DNA from: Promethearchaeota archaeon
Lineage (GTDB): Archaea > Asgardarchaeota > Lokiarchaeia > Sigyniarchaeales > SOKP01
Assembly: GCA_030603385.1 (NCBI GenBank)
Contig: JAUVXW010000006.1
Location: 1 to 64,000, forward strand
Direction: 5' to 3'
Length of the DNA: 64,000 nucleotides
Of this stretch, positions 1-8,890 are shown in pieces (positions within the stretch are counted from its first letter, which is position 1; every line of letters begins with the position of its first letter). The notes beneath the pieces are model-generated. The model had not been told where the DNA came from, did no database searches, and saw nothing but the letters and a program-made list of their open reading frames with translations. A program made the translations under genes and the position numbers.

Positions 1-162
1 AGTTATTTAATGAAAAGTAGTAAAAAGAAAAAAATTGGGTATAAAATCCTTGAAAATAAGCGGAATTTTGTTCAAACCGTTTTAAACGCCTTCGAGTAAA
101 AACTTAAATTCCTTAATCACCTAAAAGGTATTATACCCGAAAATAATATTAATACATTTGAG

Positions 163-621
163 GTGAAAATAATTTATAAAAAAATTTTGTTAGCAACAGA
201 TGGATCTTTTCATGCTAATAATGCTGCTAAGCAAGTAGTTGAATTTCAAAAGATATGGAATAGTAAAGTTTTGATTATTCATTCAATCAAAGATAATAGG
301 ATTCCATCAGAACTTTATCCTGATGCTACAGTTCTATATTCAAAACATACCACTATTGAAGAAGTATACAAAGAAGCGGGAAACAACTTACTAGAAAAGA
401 CAAGGAATATGTTTGGAAAAAACCAGGAATTAGTCGAAACTCGTTTAATTGAGAATGAGGTCCCTGAAGTTTATATTACCCGAATTGCGGAAGAGGAAAA
501 TTTCGATCTTATCGTTATAGGAAGTAGAGGACAACATTCTAAAATAAAAAAGGCCTTATTAGGAACAGTTTCCACTAAGGTTGCTAAAAGGGCTCCGTGT
601 AACGTCTTAATAGTTAAATAA
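163..621 (+). CDS. Universal stress protein (UspA family), GTG start
   Basis: ILLATDGSFHANNAAKQVV N-terminus and C-terminal DLIVIGSRGQHSKIKKALLGTVSTKVAKRAPCNVLIVK are typical of UspA. Confidence 0.93.
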   Translation: MKIIYKKILLATDGSFHANNAAKQVVEFQKIWNSKVLIIHSIKDNRIPSELYPDATVLYSKHTTIEEVYKEAGNNLLEKTRNMFGKNQELVETRLIENEVPEVYITRIAEEENFDLIVIGSRGQHSKIKKALLGTVSTKVAKRAPCNVLIVK

Positions 622-757
622 ATTATTAATTTTTAGCTTACAATTGTTTTATTTTTTATATTATTATTCAATTCTTAAAGAAATTGGCCCATGTACTTTA
701 CTAATAAGCCTAAAAGGACTAATGTTAATTCTTTTCTTACTCTATTGATTTTTTAAT

Positions 758-1039
758 TTAACTAATATTTTCCATTATTACAATGATTTTAGATGCTAAG
801 CCCCTACCAAGCACTAGTGAAGTTCCTTTCACCATTATCTCGATTGGTCCTCGAAAAGGAGCAGCCTTTTTTTTTACAATTTTAACACCAGGGATAATTC
901 CTAAACAAGCAAGTCTTCTTTTAGCATGAAAACCGGCATTAACTCGTAGTACTTTTAATTTTTCCCCTACAGGACATTCACTTAAATGTCTTAATATAGA
1001 ATTAGATTTAGTAGAATAATCTTTAACTGTTCTGTCCAT
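758..1039 (-). CDS. FeoA-domain protein
   Basis: GFHAKRRLACLGIIPGVKIVKKKAAPFRGPIEIMVKGTSLVLGRGLASKI matches the FeoA SH3-like pattern. Confidence 0.88.
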   Translation of the reverse strand: MDRTVKDYSTKSNSILRHLSECPVGEKLKVLRVNAGFHAKRRLACLGIIPGVKIVKKKAAPFRGPIEIMVKGTSLVLGRGLASKIIVIMENIS

Positions 1040-1289
1040 TATATTACTTCTAAATAAAGTATATTTCTTCTTCTCCTAATATAATATATAATTATTCTTA
1101 TTTAAGATTATTAGTTATACCTAGGATAAGAAAGCTTTTCTGTGATTAGATTAAAGTAATTCTTAAATTAAGTTAGCTATTAGATTAAGACTTTTAAAAT
1201 GTATTACTTAAATTGATATATATCAAAATAGAGCATTTAATAAATAGTTGCATTAAAAATAAAGATTTTTTAAATTTATATATTTATAA

Positions 1290-1364
1290 TGAATTATTAT
1301 TCATAAAAATATCAAGTCTAAACGTTATATATGACGAGTAATTAATATTGTGAATGATTATTCA
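1290..1364. promoter_or_regulatory. Two copies of palindrome TGAATnnnnATTCA upstream of the DUF5320 gene (1290-1303 TGAATTATTATTCA; 1351-1364 TGAATGATTATTCA)
   Basis: Read directly; same 5-4-5 inverted repeat recurs at 4131, 7104 and (one mismatch) 8839. Confidence 0.6.
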
Positions 1365-1432
1365 ATAAGTTTATATTTGAGTATTTCTTATATTAATCTA
1401 GAAAATAAAATTAAAAGAGGTAAAAAAAAATA

Positions 1433-1765
1433 ATGCCAGGTGGAGATAGAACTGGCCCTAGTGGATTAGGGTCAATGACAGGTAGAGGTTTAGGATATTG
1501 CGCGGGTTATGATATGCCAGGATATACAAGAGGTCTGGGAATGAGTCGAGCAGGGGGGCGAGGAAGAGGTATGGGATATGGTCGAGGCTATGGAATTCCA
1601 ATTTATCCTCAATATGCACAACCAGTCATGCCAATAACCAGTCCAGAAAATCAATTAACTATGCTAAAACAACAAAAAGATTATCTAGCATCAGAGATGA
1701 ATAATATCAAAGGAGCAATAGACGAGATCTCAAAAAAAATTACTGAATTTGAAAAAGAAGATTAA
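1433..1765 (+). CDS. DUF5320-like Gly/Arg-rich protein with C-terminal coiled coil
   Basis: MPGGDRTGPSGLGSMTGRGLGYCAG start and SPENQLTMLKQQKDYLASEMNNIKGAIDEISKKITEFE end. Confidence 0.75.
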   Translation: MPGGDRTGPSGLGSMTGRGLGYCAGYDMPGYTRGLGMSRAGGRGRGMGYGRGYGIPIYPQYAQPVMPITSPENQLTMLKQQKDYLASEMNNIKGAIDEISKKITEFEKED

Positions 1766-1810
1766 TTTTTTTTTTTATATTTTTTTAATTTTAAAGAGGT
1801 TTTTATTCAA

Positions 1811-2197
1811 ATGACTAATATTCATGAAAGTTATGAAGATTATTTAAAAGCAATTTTTTTAATTTCAAAAAATAATAAAGGTGGGTGGATCTCTAACTCG
1901 GAGATTTCAAATTTCTTAAATGTTAAACCATCTTCAGTTACTAATATGCTGTATAATTTAAAAGCGAATGAATTTATAGATTGGAGACCGAGAAAATCTA
2001 TTAGAATAACTAAAAAAGGTAAAGAAATTGCTATTGAGATTATTAAAAACTATAATTCCTTATTCAATTTCTTTTCTCGTGTTTTAAAGTTGAAAAATGA
2101 GATTTTAGTACAGAAATTATCATGTGAAATTGAGCATCACATAAATCCAGAGATATCAAATGCTCTAGAAAATCTCATTCTTGAATCAAATACTTGA
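1811..2197 (+). CDS. DtxR/MntR-family metal-dependent transcriptional regulator
   Basis: ESYEDYLKAIFLIS....ISNFLNVKPSSVTNMLYNLKANEFIDW plus C-terminal dimerisation segment. Confidence 0.88.
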   Translation: MTNIHESYEDYLKAIFLISKNNKGGWISNSEISNFLNVKPSSVTNMLYNLKANEFIDWRPRKSIRITKKGKEIAIEIIKNYNSLFNFFSRVLKLKNEILVQKLSCEIEHHINPEISNALENLILESNT

Positions 2198-2237
2198 ATT
2201 TGTGAATGAATGATGGAAAAATTATTCCCTATAAGGA

Positions 2238-2654
2238 TTAATCCTCAATTTTGTATTCTTTGTCAAAAATGCTCATATTCTTGCCCTTCAAAATTAAACT
2301 TCTTTGAACTTCTTCTTGATAAAGTAAACTTCCATTTGTAATCACACATACTGGTTTTTCTGATAGCTCTTTAGCCTTTAATATTAAATCTTTTAAATCT
2401 TTATATAAAGTGGGTTCACCACTGCCTACAAACGTTATATAGTCTATATTATTTTCATTTAATTTAATAGCTTGTTCCATTTCAGCAATTATTTCTTTTT
2501 TAGGATAATAATTTTCTCTAAAATTAGTAAGGTTAGTTGTCCTTCCTAATTGACAATATATACATTGGTAATTACATGTTTTTGAAGGGATTGGATCAAT
2601 TCCTAATGAATATCCTAATCTCCTACTAGGTACAGGACCATATATGTATTTCAT
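2238..2654 (-). pseudogene. Radical SAM protein, truncated (N-terminal half only)
   Basis: GPVPSRRLGYSLGIDPIPSKTCNYQCIYCQLGR with CxxxCxxC and GSGEPTLY motif; ends at 138 aa whereas recalled family members are much longer. Confidence 0.6.
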
Positions 2655-2662
2655 ATTTTTTT

Positions 2663-3115
2663 TTAAGGATCTTTACTGATATTTTGAAACTTATATTTCT
2701 CAATTGCATGTATTAGCGTTCTAATTGCTAATTCTCCACAATGTTTATGGTCATCTGGTAAACCTCCTAAAGCGTTGTCAATATCTATTGGTTTTAAACT
2801 CTCGGCAAATTCCAATGGTTTTCCTTCTATCATCATTGTTGTTTGACTACCTGCTGCTACTGTCGCTCCGCAACCATCAGTTATAAAATTAGCTTTTTCA
2901 ATTATATCATTCTCAATTTTTAAAAAAAAATGCATTGTATCACCACAAGGTCCCTCGTATGCATGCCACACACTTATTTCATGACTTTTTGGTTTACCCC
3001 AGTTTTTTGGATTTTGAAGCAACTCAACAATATATTCATTGTATCTCTTAACTGCTTCTTCATTTATTTCTTTCTGAAGTTCCTCTACCCATTTATCTAA
3101 ATCATCTAATGGCAT
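2663..3115 (-). CDS. NifU/IscU-like iron-sulfur cluster scaffold protein
   Basis: ITDGCGATVAAGSQTTMMIEGKPLEFA... DHKHCGELAIRTLIHAI resembles NifU N-terminal domain. Confidence 0.75.
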   Translation of the reverse strand: MPLDDLDKWVEELQKEINEEAVKRYNEYIVELLQNPKNWGKPKSHEISVWHAYEGPCGDTMHFFLKIENDIIEKANFITDGCGATVAAGSQTTMMIEGKPLEFAESLKPIDIDNALGGLPDDHKHCGELAIRTLIHAIEKYKFQNISKDP

Positions 3116-3143
3116 TTTAATGATATTTGCTACTTTATGAGAT

Positions 3144-4025
3144 TTATTTTTCTAATATCATTTGAATTTTATTTACAATTTCTTTAAATGCTTTGGCACT
3201 ATCATTATTGGCGTTCTTTATAACAAATGGTAAGCCCTTATCACCCTGAATCCCTATTTCCAATTCAAAAGGGATTTTCCCTAATAGGCTTATATTAAAA
3301 TCTTCAGCTGCTTTTTCAACACCTCCAGGAGGATAAAGATCAATATATTTTCCGCAATGAGGACATTTAAATCCTGACATATTTTCTATAATTCCTAATA
3401 TTTTTCTCTCCATAATTTGAGCCATCTTTATAGTTTTTCTAGCATCCATCAATGCAACCTCTTGTGGGGTGGACACAACAATGATAGTCTCTTCAGGTAT
3501 AAGCTGCAAAATGTCTAAAGTCTCATCTGATGTTCCAGGGGGTAAATCACAAATTAAATAATCTAAGTCACCCCATATTGCTTCCCCTAAAAATTGTCTT
3601 ACTGCACTCATTTTCATTGGTCCTCTCCAGATAACTGGTGAATCTGAGTTCTCGATGAGAAAGGCCATGCTCATCACTTTCATATTTAAGGGACCATTCA
3701 CAGGATAGAATCTCTTAGCCTTAGCATCAACCCTTGGTTTGAGCTCTGGGGCAATTCCCAACATTTTTAGCACATTTGGACCTGTAATATCTACATCGAG
3801 AATTCCCACTCTTAATCCTATACTGGCTAAACTCATTGCAAGATTTACTGCTACTGTAGTTTTTCCAACTCCACCTTTACCCGATATGATTACTATTTTA
3901 TGTTTGATTTTTTCCATGTTTTTATTAATATATTCCATTAAGGTATCTAATTTTTCTTGCTTCCCTTCCTTGATGGTTTCTTTTAAATTTATATCTGGAA
4001 CTTCCTTTTCTTGAATATACATCAA
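3144..4025 (-). CDS. Mrp/NBP35-family P-loop ATPase (Fe-S cluster carrier)
   Basis: KHKIVIISGKGGVGKTTVAVNLA; GFKCPHCGKYIDLYPPGG CxxC motif. Confidence 0.95.
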   Translation of the reverse strand: MMYIQEKEVPDINLKETIKEGKQEKLDTLMEYINKNMEKIKHKIVIISGKGGVGKTTVAVNLAMSLASIGLRVGILDVDITGPNVLKMLGIAPELKPRVDAKAKRFYPVNGPLNMKVMSMAFLIENSDSPVIWRGPMKMSAVRQFLGEAIWGDLDYLICDLPPGTSDETLDILQLIPEETIIVVSTPQEVALMDARKTIKMAQIMERKILGIIENMSGFKCPHCGKYIDLYPPGGVEKAAEDFNISLLGKIPFELEIGIQGDKGLPFVIKNANNDSAKAFKEIVNKIQMILEK

Positions 4026-4130
4026 CCTCTTTTTCTTTGAATATTTTAATTAATTAATTCAATTATATTAACTATTGACTACTGAATTAGAATAAGTTAA
4101 ATTTATAAAACATCGAATGTTTTTTAATTA

Positions 4131-4144
4131 TGAATAAATATTCA
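4131..4144. promoter_or_regulatory. Palindrome TGAATAAATATTCA between divergent Mrp and NifX-like genes
   Basis: Same 5-4-5 inverted repeat as 1290/1351/7104. Confidence 0.6.
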
Positions 4145-4190
4145 TAATTTAAAAAAGTTACTAAAATTATAATAAATAAAAAAGGTTGAA

Positions 4191-4655
4191 TTGATAATGG
4201 TTGTTATAGCAATTCCTTCAATAGGAAAAGGGGGTTTGAACGATGATATGAGCCCTCGTTTTGGAAGATGTGCCAGTTTTACATTTGTTGAATTAGAGGA
4301 TAAAGAAATTAAGGCAGTTAAAACTGTTCCAAATCATGCTGCTGATGCTATGGGTGGAGCTGGTGTGCAAGCAACGCAAATAATTGGCAATAATAATGCT
4401 GAAGTAGTAATTGTCGGATTTTTAGGTCCGAATGCTTCTAATGGACTTAATGCTTTAAATATAAAGATTCTTCAAGCCCAAAATAAAAAGATGACAATAA
4501 ATGAAGTGGTGAATCTGTATATAGAAGATAAGTTGCAGGGATTAAGTTCTGCAAATGTAGGACCTCACCATGGTATGGGGGGTGGTCGTGGTATGGGCGG
4601 TGGTCGTGGTATGGGCGGCGGAAGTGGCATGGGTGGCGGAAATCGAGGTAGATGA
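4191..4655 (+). CDS. NifX/NifB-domain (dinitrogenase iron-molybdenum cofactor biosynthesis) protein with GMGGGR tail
   Basis: Beta-strand/FGRCASFTFVELED and VVIVGFLGPNASNGLNALNIKI pattern; C-terminal (GMGGGR)n. Confidence 0.85.
   Translation: MIMVVIAIPSIGKGGLNDDMSPRFGRCASFTFVELEDKEIKAVKTVPNHAADAMGGAGVQATQIIGNNNAEVVIVGFLGPNASNGLNALNIKILQAQNKKMTINEVVNLYIEDKLQGLSSANVGPHHGMGGGRGMGGGRGMGGGSGMGGGNRGR
4572..4643 (+). repeat. Four tandem 18-bp units encoding GMGGGx
   Basis: ggtatggggggtggtcgt / ggtatgggcggtggtcgt / ggtatgggcggcggaagt / ggcatgggtggcggaaat. Confidence 0.9.
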
Positions 4656-4703
4656 GTTAATTCTTAAGAAAACTATGATTTATATCGGAAAGATTAAAGT
4701 TTT

Positions 4704-5627
4704 ATGACTGGTATTAAGCCTAAGACAATTTGTATTACTGGGGGTAAAGGAGGTACAGGGAAAACATTATGCGCTGTTAATATCGCAGTCATGTTTAAAA
4801 ATGAAGGATATAATGTACTCCTTATAGATGGGGATGTAGAGAACCCTAATACATACCTTTTATTAAATGGTGAACTTGAAAATAAAAGGGAAGTCCCTTT
4901 TTTCATGCCTAAAATTGATGAAGATAAATGTTCTCGATGTGGAATTTGTGCTCAAAATTGTACAAATCACGCTTTATTATATATTGATGATTCAATTCCG
5001 ATCTTAATGTCATCTCTTTGTTCTGGATGCAAATTATGTTATAAGATATGTCCAGAAAAAGCGATTGAAGCAGATTTCAAAACACTTGGTTGGCTATATT
5101 CCACTGAAATTCTTGGGCTTACACTCTTCGTCGGAGAATTAAAACCTGCAGAAGCTCGGTCAGCTGGAATTGTAGAAGCGCTTCTTGAAAATCTTGAAAA
5201 TATCATAAAAAATGAACCAAATAAGTTCGATGTTATCATTTTAGATACCGCTCCAGGAGCACATTGTGATGTAGAACTTTTAATTGAAATGGCAGATGTA
5301 AGTATTCCTATTACAGAACCTACAAGATTTGGCAAATTAGATTTAAAGAGAATAATGGAATTGATAAATTTATTGGAGAAAGATTGCAAGGTAATAGTAA
5401 ATAGATCATCATTATTGGGTTTTAGAGATCAATTTTTAGACGAATTACAAGAAGAAAACATTGAAATTTTAGGTGATATCCCAATGGACGCAGATATTGT
5501 GGATTCTTATTGTCAGGGAACACCAATTATGGATAATAATAGTGGCTATGATAATAATGGCGCAGGATTCATAGCTTTCACTAATATTTATGAAAATTTG
5601 AAAAAGTGGATAAATTTAAATGAATAA
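4704..5627 (+). CDS. MinD/Mrp-superfamily P-loop ATPase with inserted 2x[4Fe-4S] ferredoxin domain
   Basis: CITGGKGGTGKTLCAVNIA; CSRCGICAQNC and CSGCKLCYKICP inserts. Confidence 0.93.
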   Translation: MTGIKPKTICITGGKGGTGKTLCAVNIAVMFKNEGYNVLLIDGDVENPNTYLLLNGELENKREVPFFMPKIDEDKCSRCGICAQNCTNHALLYIDDSIPILMSSLCSGCKLCYKICPEKAIEADFKTLGWLYSTEILGLTLFVGELKPAEARSAGIVEALLENLENIIKNEPNKFDVIILDTAPGAHCDVELLIEMADVSIPITEPTRFGKLDLKRIMELINLLEKDCKVIVNRSSLLGFRDQFLDELQEENIEILGDIPMDADIVDSYCQGTPIMDNNSGYDNNGAGFIAFTNIYENLKKWINLNE

Positions 5628-5649
5628 TTGATAAAAGGGACGTAAACTG

Positions 5650-6576
5650 ATGGAAAGGAAAATAGTTGGGGTTGTTTCTGGAAAAGGCGGTGTGGGTAAA
5701 ACCTCAATTACAGCTTCTTTAGCAAGTCTCGCTAAAAAAGATTCAATGATGAAAGTTATTGTATCAGATTGTGATGTTGATGCTCCTAACTTAGCAATTA
5801 TTCTTCCTCCTGATGAGGAATCAAAAATAGATATTAAGGATACTTTTACTACGCTAAAATCAGAATTTTTAGAAGATCTTTGCAATAATTGCAGGCAATG
5901 TGTTGACGACCATTTCTGTGAATTCAATGCTTTACACTGGGATAGTCAAAATTCAATACCTAAAATTGATTTTTTGAAATGTGAGGGGTGTGGAGCTTGT
6001 AAAGTTTTGTGTCCTACGCATGCTTTTAAAATAGTTGCTGTAAAAAGTGGTGAAATTATATCTTATAGGAGCAAAATGGGATTTCCGTTAACATATGGAA
6101 AAACCCAATTAGGAAGCACTACATCCGGAAAACTAGTCTCAGAATCTAAAGAACATGTAAAAAATTTAAAAGAATATAATGAAAGTAATTTAATATTTAT
6201 AGATGGTCCTCCGGGAATTGGGTGTCCCGTAATTGCAACTCTTTCGAATTTAGATTATGTTATTACTGTATGTGAGCCTACACCTTCTGCATTACATGAT
6301 TTATTGAGAGTAATCGAAGTTATTCATCAATTTAATATTCCATTTGGAATTCTAATAAATAAATCAGATTTACAGAGTTCCTTTCAAAACACTTTTAGTA
6401 AATACATGAGTGATACAAATTATGAAATTTTAGGAAAAATCCCCTTTGATTTATCAATCCCAAAAGCTATGTCTTTTGCCAAACCTGTAGTACAATATGC
6501 ACCAGATTCAAAAGCGAGTCTGGCTATTAAAGAAATTTATACAAATTTAAAAAGAACATTATGGGATCAAAATTAA
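5650..6576 (+). CDS. MinD/Mrp-superfamily P-loop ATPase with inserted ferredoxin domain (paralog)
   Basis: GVVSGKGGVGKTSITASLA; CNNCRQCVDDHFC and CEGCGACKVLCP inserts. Confidence 0.93.
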   Translation: MERKIVGVVSGKGGVGKTSITASLASLAKKDSMMKVIVSDCDVDAPNLAIILPPDEESKIDIKDTFTTLKSEFLEDLCNNCRQCVDDHFCEFNALHWDSQNSIPKIDFLKCEGCGACKVLCPTHAFKIVAVKSGEIISYRSKMGFPLTYGKTQLGSTTSGKLVSESKEHVKNLKEYNESNLIFIDGPPGIGCPVIATLSNLDYVITVCEPTPSALHDLLRVIEVIHQFNIPFGILINKSDLQSSFQNTFSKYMSDTNYEILGKIPFDLSIPKAMSFAKPVVQYAPDSKASLAIKEIYTNLKRTLWDQN

Positions 6577-6578
6577 GT

Positions 6579-6995
6579 TTAAATTAGTTCTCTAACAAGA
6601 AAGTAAACATTTTTAGAATTACATATGACACAATTAACTTTTCTATCTTTTGAAGCATTAGCATCGTCCCATTCATGCTTACAATCTACACATTCATAAC
6701 CCACGAACTTTGGTTTAACATCAAAATTACCTCCATATACATTAATCGCTTTCCCCTCAAGCAAGGCTAACGTATTTTTTCGATGAGCACTTTCAAGAAT
6801 CCTAGAAAATGTAGGTTGACTAACTCCCATTTTTTCAGCAGCTACTTTCTGATTTAAACCTATATAATGTTTAAGTCGCATAGCTTCAAATTCAGCAATA
6901 GTAAGTGTTATGGAATCTTCAGTTGGAGGCTCCCTGGAAAAATAAAGATTATTAGGTGTTTGAGTAACCCATCTTCGATGTCTTCTTCTTCCTAT
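6579..6995 (-). CDS. DUF134/UPF0251 HTH protein with C-terminal Zn ribbon; open frame extends 38 codons upstream of the track start to an ATA codon
   Basis: Track ORF 6579..6881 plus in-frame (I/M)GRRRRHRRWVTQTPNNLYFSREPPTEDSITLTIAEFEA, which supplies the usual DUF134 N-terminus; VAAEKMGVSQPTFSRILESAHRK HTH. Confidence 0.8.
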   Translation of the reverse strand: MGRRRHRRWVTQTPNNLYFSREPPTEDSITLTIAEFEAMRLKHYIGLNQKVAAEKMGVSQPTFSRILESAHRKNTLALLEGKAINVYGGNFDVKPKFVGYECVDCKHEWDDANASKDRKVNCVICNSKNVYFLVRELI

Positions 6996-7103
6996 AGTGA
7001 ATCACCAAAAAAATTATAATCTTTATATTTTTATAAGTTTAATTGATAAATACTTTAACCTTATTTATTATTGAGAGTTATATCTATATTATCGATATAT
7101 TTT

Positions 7104-7117
7104 TGAATAATTATTCA
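7104..7117. promoter_or_regulatory. Perfect palindrome TGAATAATTATTCA upstream of NifX-like gene
   Basis: Direct read; 55 bp upstream of the CDS at 7172. Confidence 0.6.
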
Positions 7118-7171
7118 TTAGATTTAAATATAAATATTGAATAATTGAATTAAAAAACAAGTTGGTTAAAA

Positions 7172-7579
7172 GTGAAAATATGTATTAGTTCGGATTCAGG
7201 AATTGTTTCAGCACACTTTGGTCGAGCTCCAGAATTTACTTTTATCACAATTGAAAACAATGAAGTAGTAGAGAAAGAATTACTTAAAAATCCAGGACAT
7301 ACTGTCGGAAGTATACCCAAATTTGTGAGTGATCAAGGAGCGAAATGTATGATTGCGGGAGGTATGGGCCCCAGAGCTGTAGATTTTTTTAATCAATATG
7401 GAATTGAAGTTATTATGGGGATTAGTGGTAAAATCGATGATGTTGTTAGAGAAATGTTGGATGGTACTTTAGAGGGTGGAGAAAGTCTTTGTTCTCCAGG
7501 AGGAGGTAAAGGTTACGGAGTCGACAAGATACATACTGAAGCTGATGATGATCATGAGCACCATCATCATCATGAGTAA
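7172..7579 (+). CDS. NifX/NifB-domain protein with His-rich C-terminus
   Basis: SSDSGIVSAHFGRAPEFTFITIENNEVV; tail DDDHEHHHHHE. Confidence 0.88.
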   Translation: MKICISSDSGIVSAHFGRAPEFTFITIENNEVVEKELLKNPGHTVGSIPKFVSDQGAKCMIAGGMGPRAVDFFNQYGIEVIMGISGKIDDVVREMLDGTLEGGESLCSPGGGKGYGVDKIHTEADDDHEHHHHHE

Positions 7580-7600
7580 TATTTAATATGAAATATGAAG

Positions 7601-7804
7601 TTAAAGATCTAGCTTAATTTCACCATTAGGTAGCATATTATCGGGGTGATACTCTCCGGTTTCTTCCATTTGATATCTAACACAATTCTTATTTTCTACT
7701 AAACAATAATCTTCAACCCATTTTTGGTCCAGCTTGCCTTGGTCAACAAAATATTTAATAGGGCAAACTGGATACCATTTACATATTTTATTTTTAGGTT
7801 TCAT
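7601..7804 (-). CDS. Small Cys-rich protein, possible metal or Fe-S binding
   Basis: CKWYPVCP...YCLVENKNC arrangement of four cysteines. Confidence 0.6.
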   Translation of the reverse strand: MKPKNKICKWYPVCPIKYFVDQGKLDQKWVEDYCLVENKNCVRYQMEETGEYHPDNMLPNGEIKLDL

Positions 7805-7875
7805 TTAGTTTGTAGCTTAAATTAATCTATTTATGATTTAGAAAAAAAAGAAAAATAAAAACAATTTAAAATAAA

Positions 7876-8385
7876 TTACTTTCTAATTTGTACTTTAGGT
7901 GTAATTGGGGATGCTCCACCAAAATTAGTAATCACAGGACAATGCTTAAAAACTTTATCCATTAATTCATTAATTTTTTCTTCTGGTGCATCTGCTTTAA
8001 TCCTTATGACAGGTTCAAGTTTATCATAACCCGCAAGTTTAGTATCGTCAATTCCAAAAAGAGCCCCTAAATTAATATGACCACGTGAAAAAACTTTCAT
8101 TTCTTCGATTTTGATATCCATAATCTTAGCCCAAAATTTTGTAACCGCAATAATACAAGCACCAATAGAAGATAAAATTACTAATAATGGTGATGGTCCT
8201 TTATTTGATCCATCTAATCCCCCAGGGGCATCTATGAGTAATTCAAAAGGATCTCCTGCAGGATTACCCATTGTACATTTAACTTGCATACCCTCTGGCA
8301 ACATTTCGCATTCAATATTAAAGTTCTTTTCCCCCGCATTCCAATCTGCCTTGATGGCATCATAGGTTTCTTTAAAACTTGGCAT
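7876..8385 (-). CDS. OsmC-family protein
   Basis: GPSPLLVILSSIGACIIAVTKFWAK and C-terminal HCPVITNF. Confidence 0.9.
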   Translation of the reverse strand: MPSFKETYDAIKADWNAGEKNFNIECEMLPEGMQVKCTMGNPAGDPFELLIDAPGGLDGSNKGPSPLLVILSSIGACIIAVTKFWAKIMDIKIEEMKVFSRGHINLGALFGIDDTKLAGYDKLEPVIRIKADAPEEKINELMDKVFKHCPVITNFGGASPITPKVQIRK

Positions 8386-8419
8386 ATAACTTCATCCTTT
8401 TTTATTTATAACAATTTTT

Positions 8420-8809
8420 TTAATGAGTGTGAGCATTTCCAGAGTGATCTCCACAACTAGCGTCATTTAATAACTTTAATTGACCATTGATTAACATCTT
8501 TAAATTTTTTTCAATACTCCCGTTTACCCCTTGAAATAAACTTATCTGGACTTGCTGAAAACCCATAAATGGACGCATTCCAATTCCTGTCAGAATCATA
8601 TCTGTTACATTTCTTTGTTTCATGTTCATAACCGGTTCCATGCAGCTAGAATGCCCGCCATTAGGTAATGCAAAAACTTTCCTAAACTTACCATCATCAT
8701 AGATTTCAATTCCAACAAAATAGTTACAATGTCCAAAATGAGGTGATATGTTATCAGAAGTCTCAGGGCCATCAGAAGGAATTCCAATTATTCTTTTCAT
8801 ATTTCTCAC
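8420..8809 (-). CDS. NifX/NifB-domain protein
   Basis: GIPSDGPETSDNISPHFGHCNYFVGIEI; NVTDMILTGIGMRPFMGFQQ. Confidence 0.85.
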   Translation of the reverse strand: MRNMKRIIGIPSDGPETSDNISPHFGHCNYFVGIEIYDDGKFRKVFALPNGGHSSCMEPVMNMKQRNVTDMILTGIGMRPFMGFQQVQISLFQGVNGSIEKNLKMLINGQLKLLNDASCGDHSGNAHTH

Positions 8810-8838
8810 ACATATTCTTATTCTTGTTTTATGATTTG

Positions 8839-8852
8839 TGAATAATTATTCT
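8839..8852. promoter_or_regulatory. Imperfect palindrome TGAATAATTATTCT upstream of minus-strand NifX-like gene
   Basis: One mismatch from the 7104 site. Confidence 0.5.
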
Positions 8853-8890
8853 TAAAACTTAAATTTAATTATTAATAATAATAATACTTT

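Noticed and set aside
3739-4014. Plus-strand ORF opposite the Mrp gene
   Set aside because: Antisense shadow of a well-supported P-loop ATPase; no recognisable domain
4694-5927. Minus-strand ORFs 4694..4906, 5039..5389, 5616..5927
   Set aside because: Antisense to the ferredoxin-MinD ATPases; translations are the complement of conserved motifs
8111-8365. Plus-strand ORF opposite OsmC
   Set aside because: Antisense to a conserved gene
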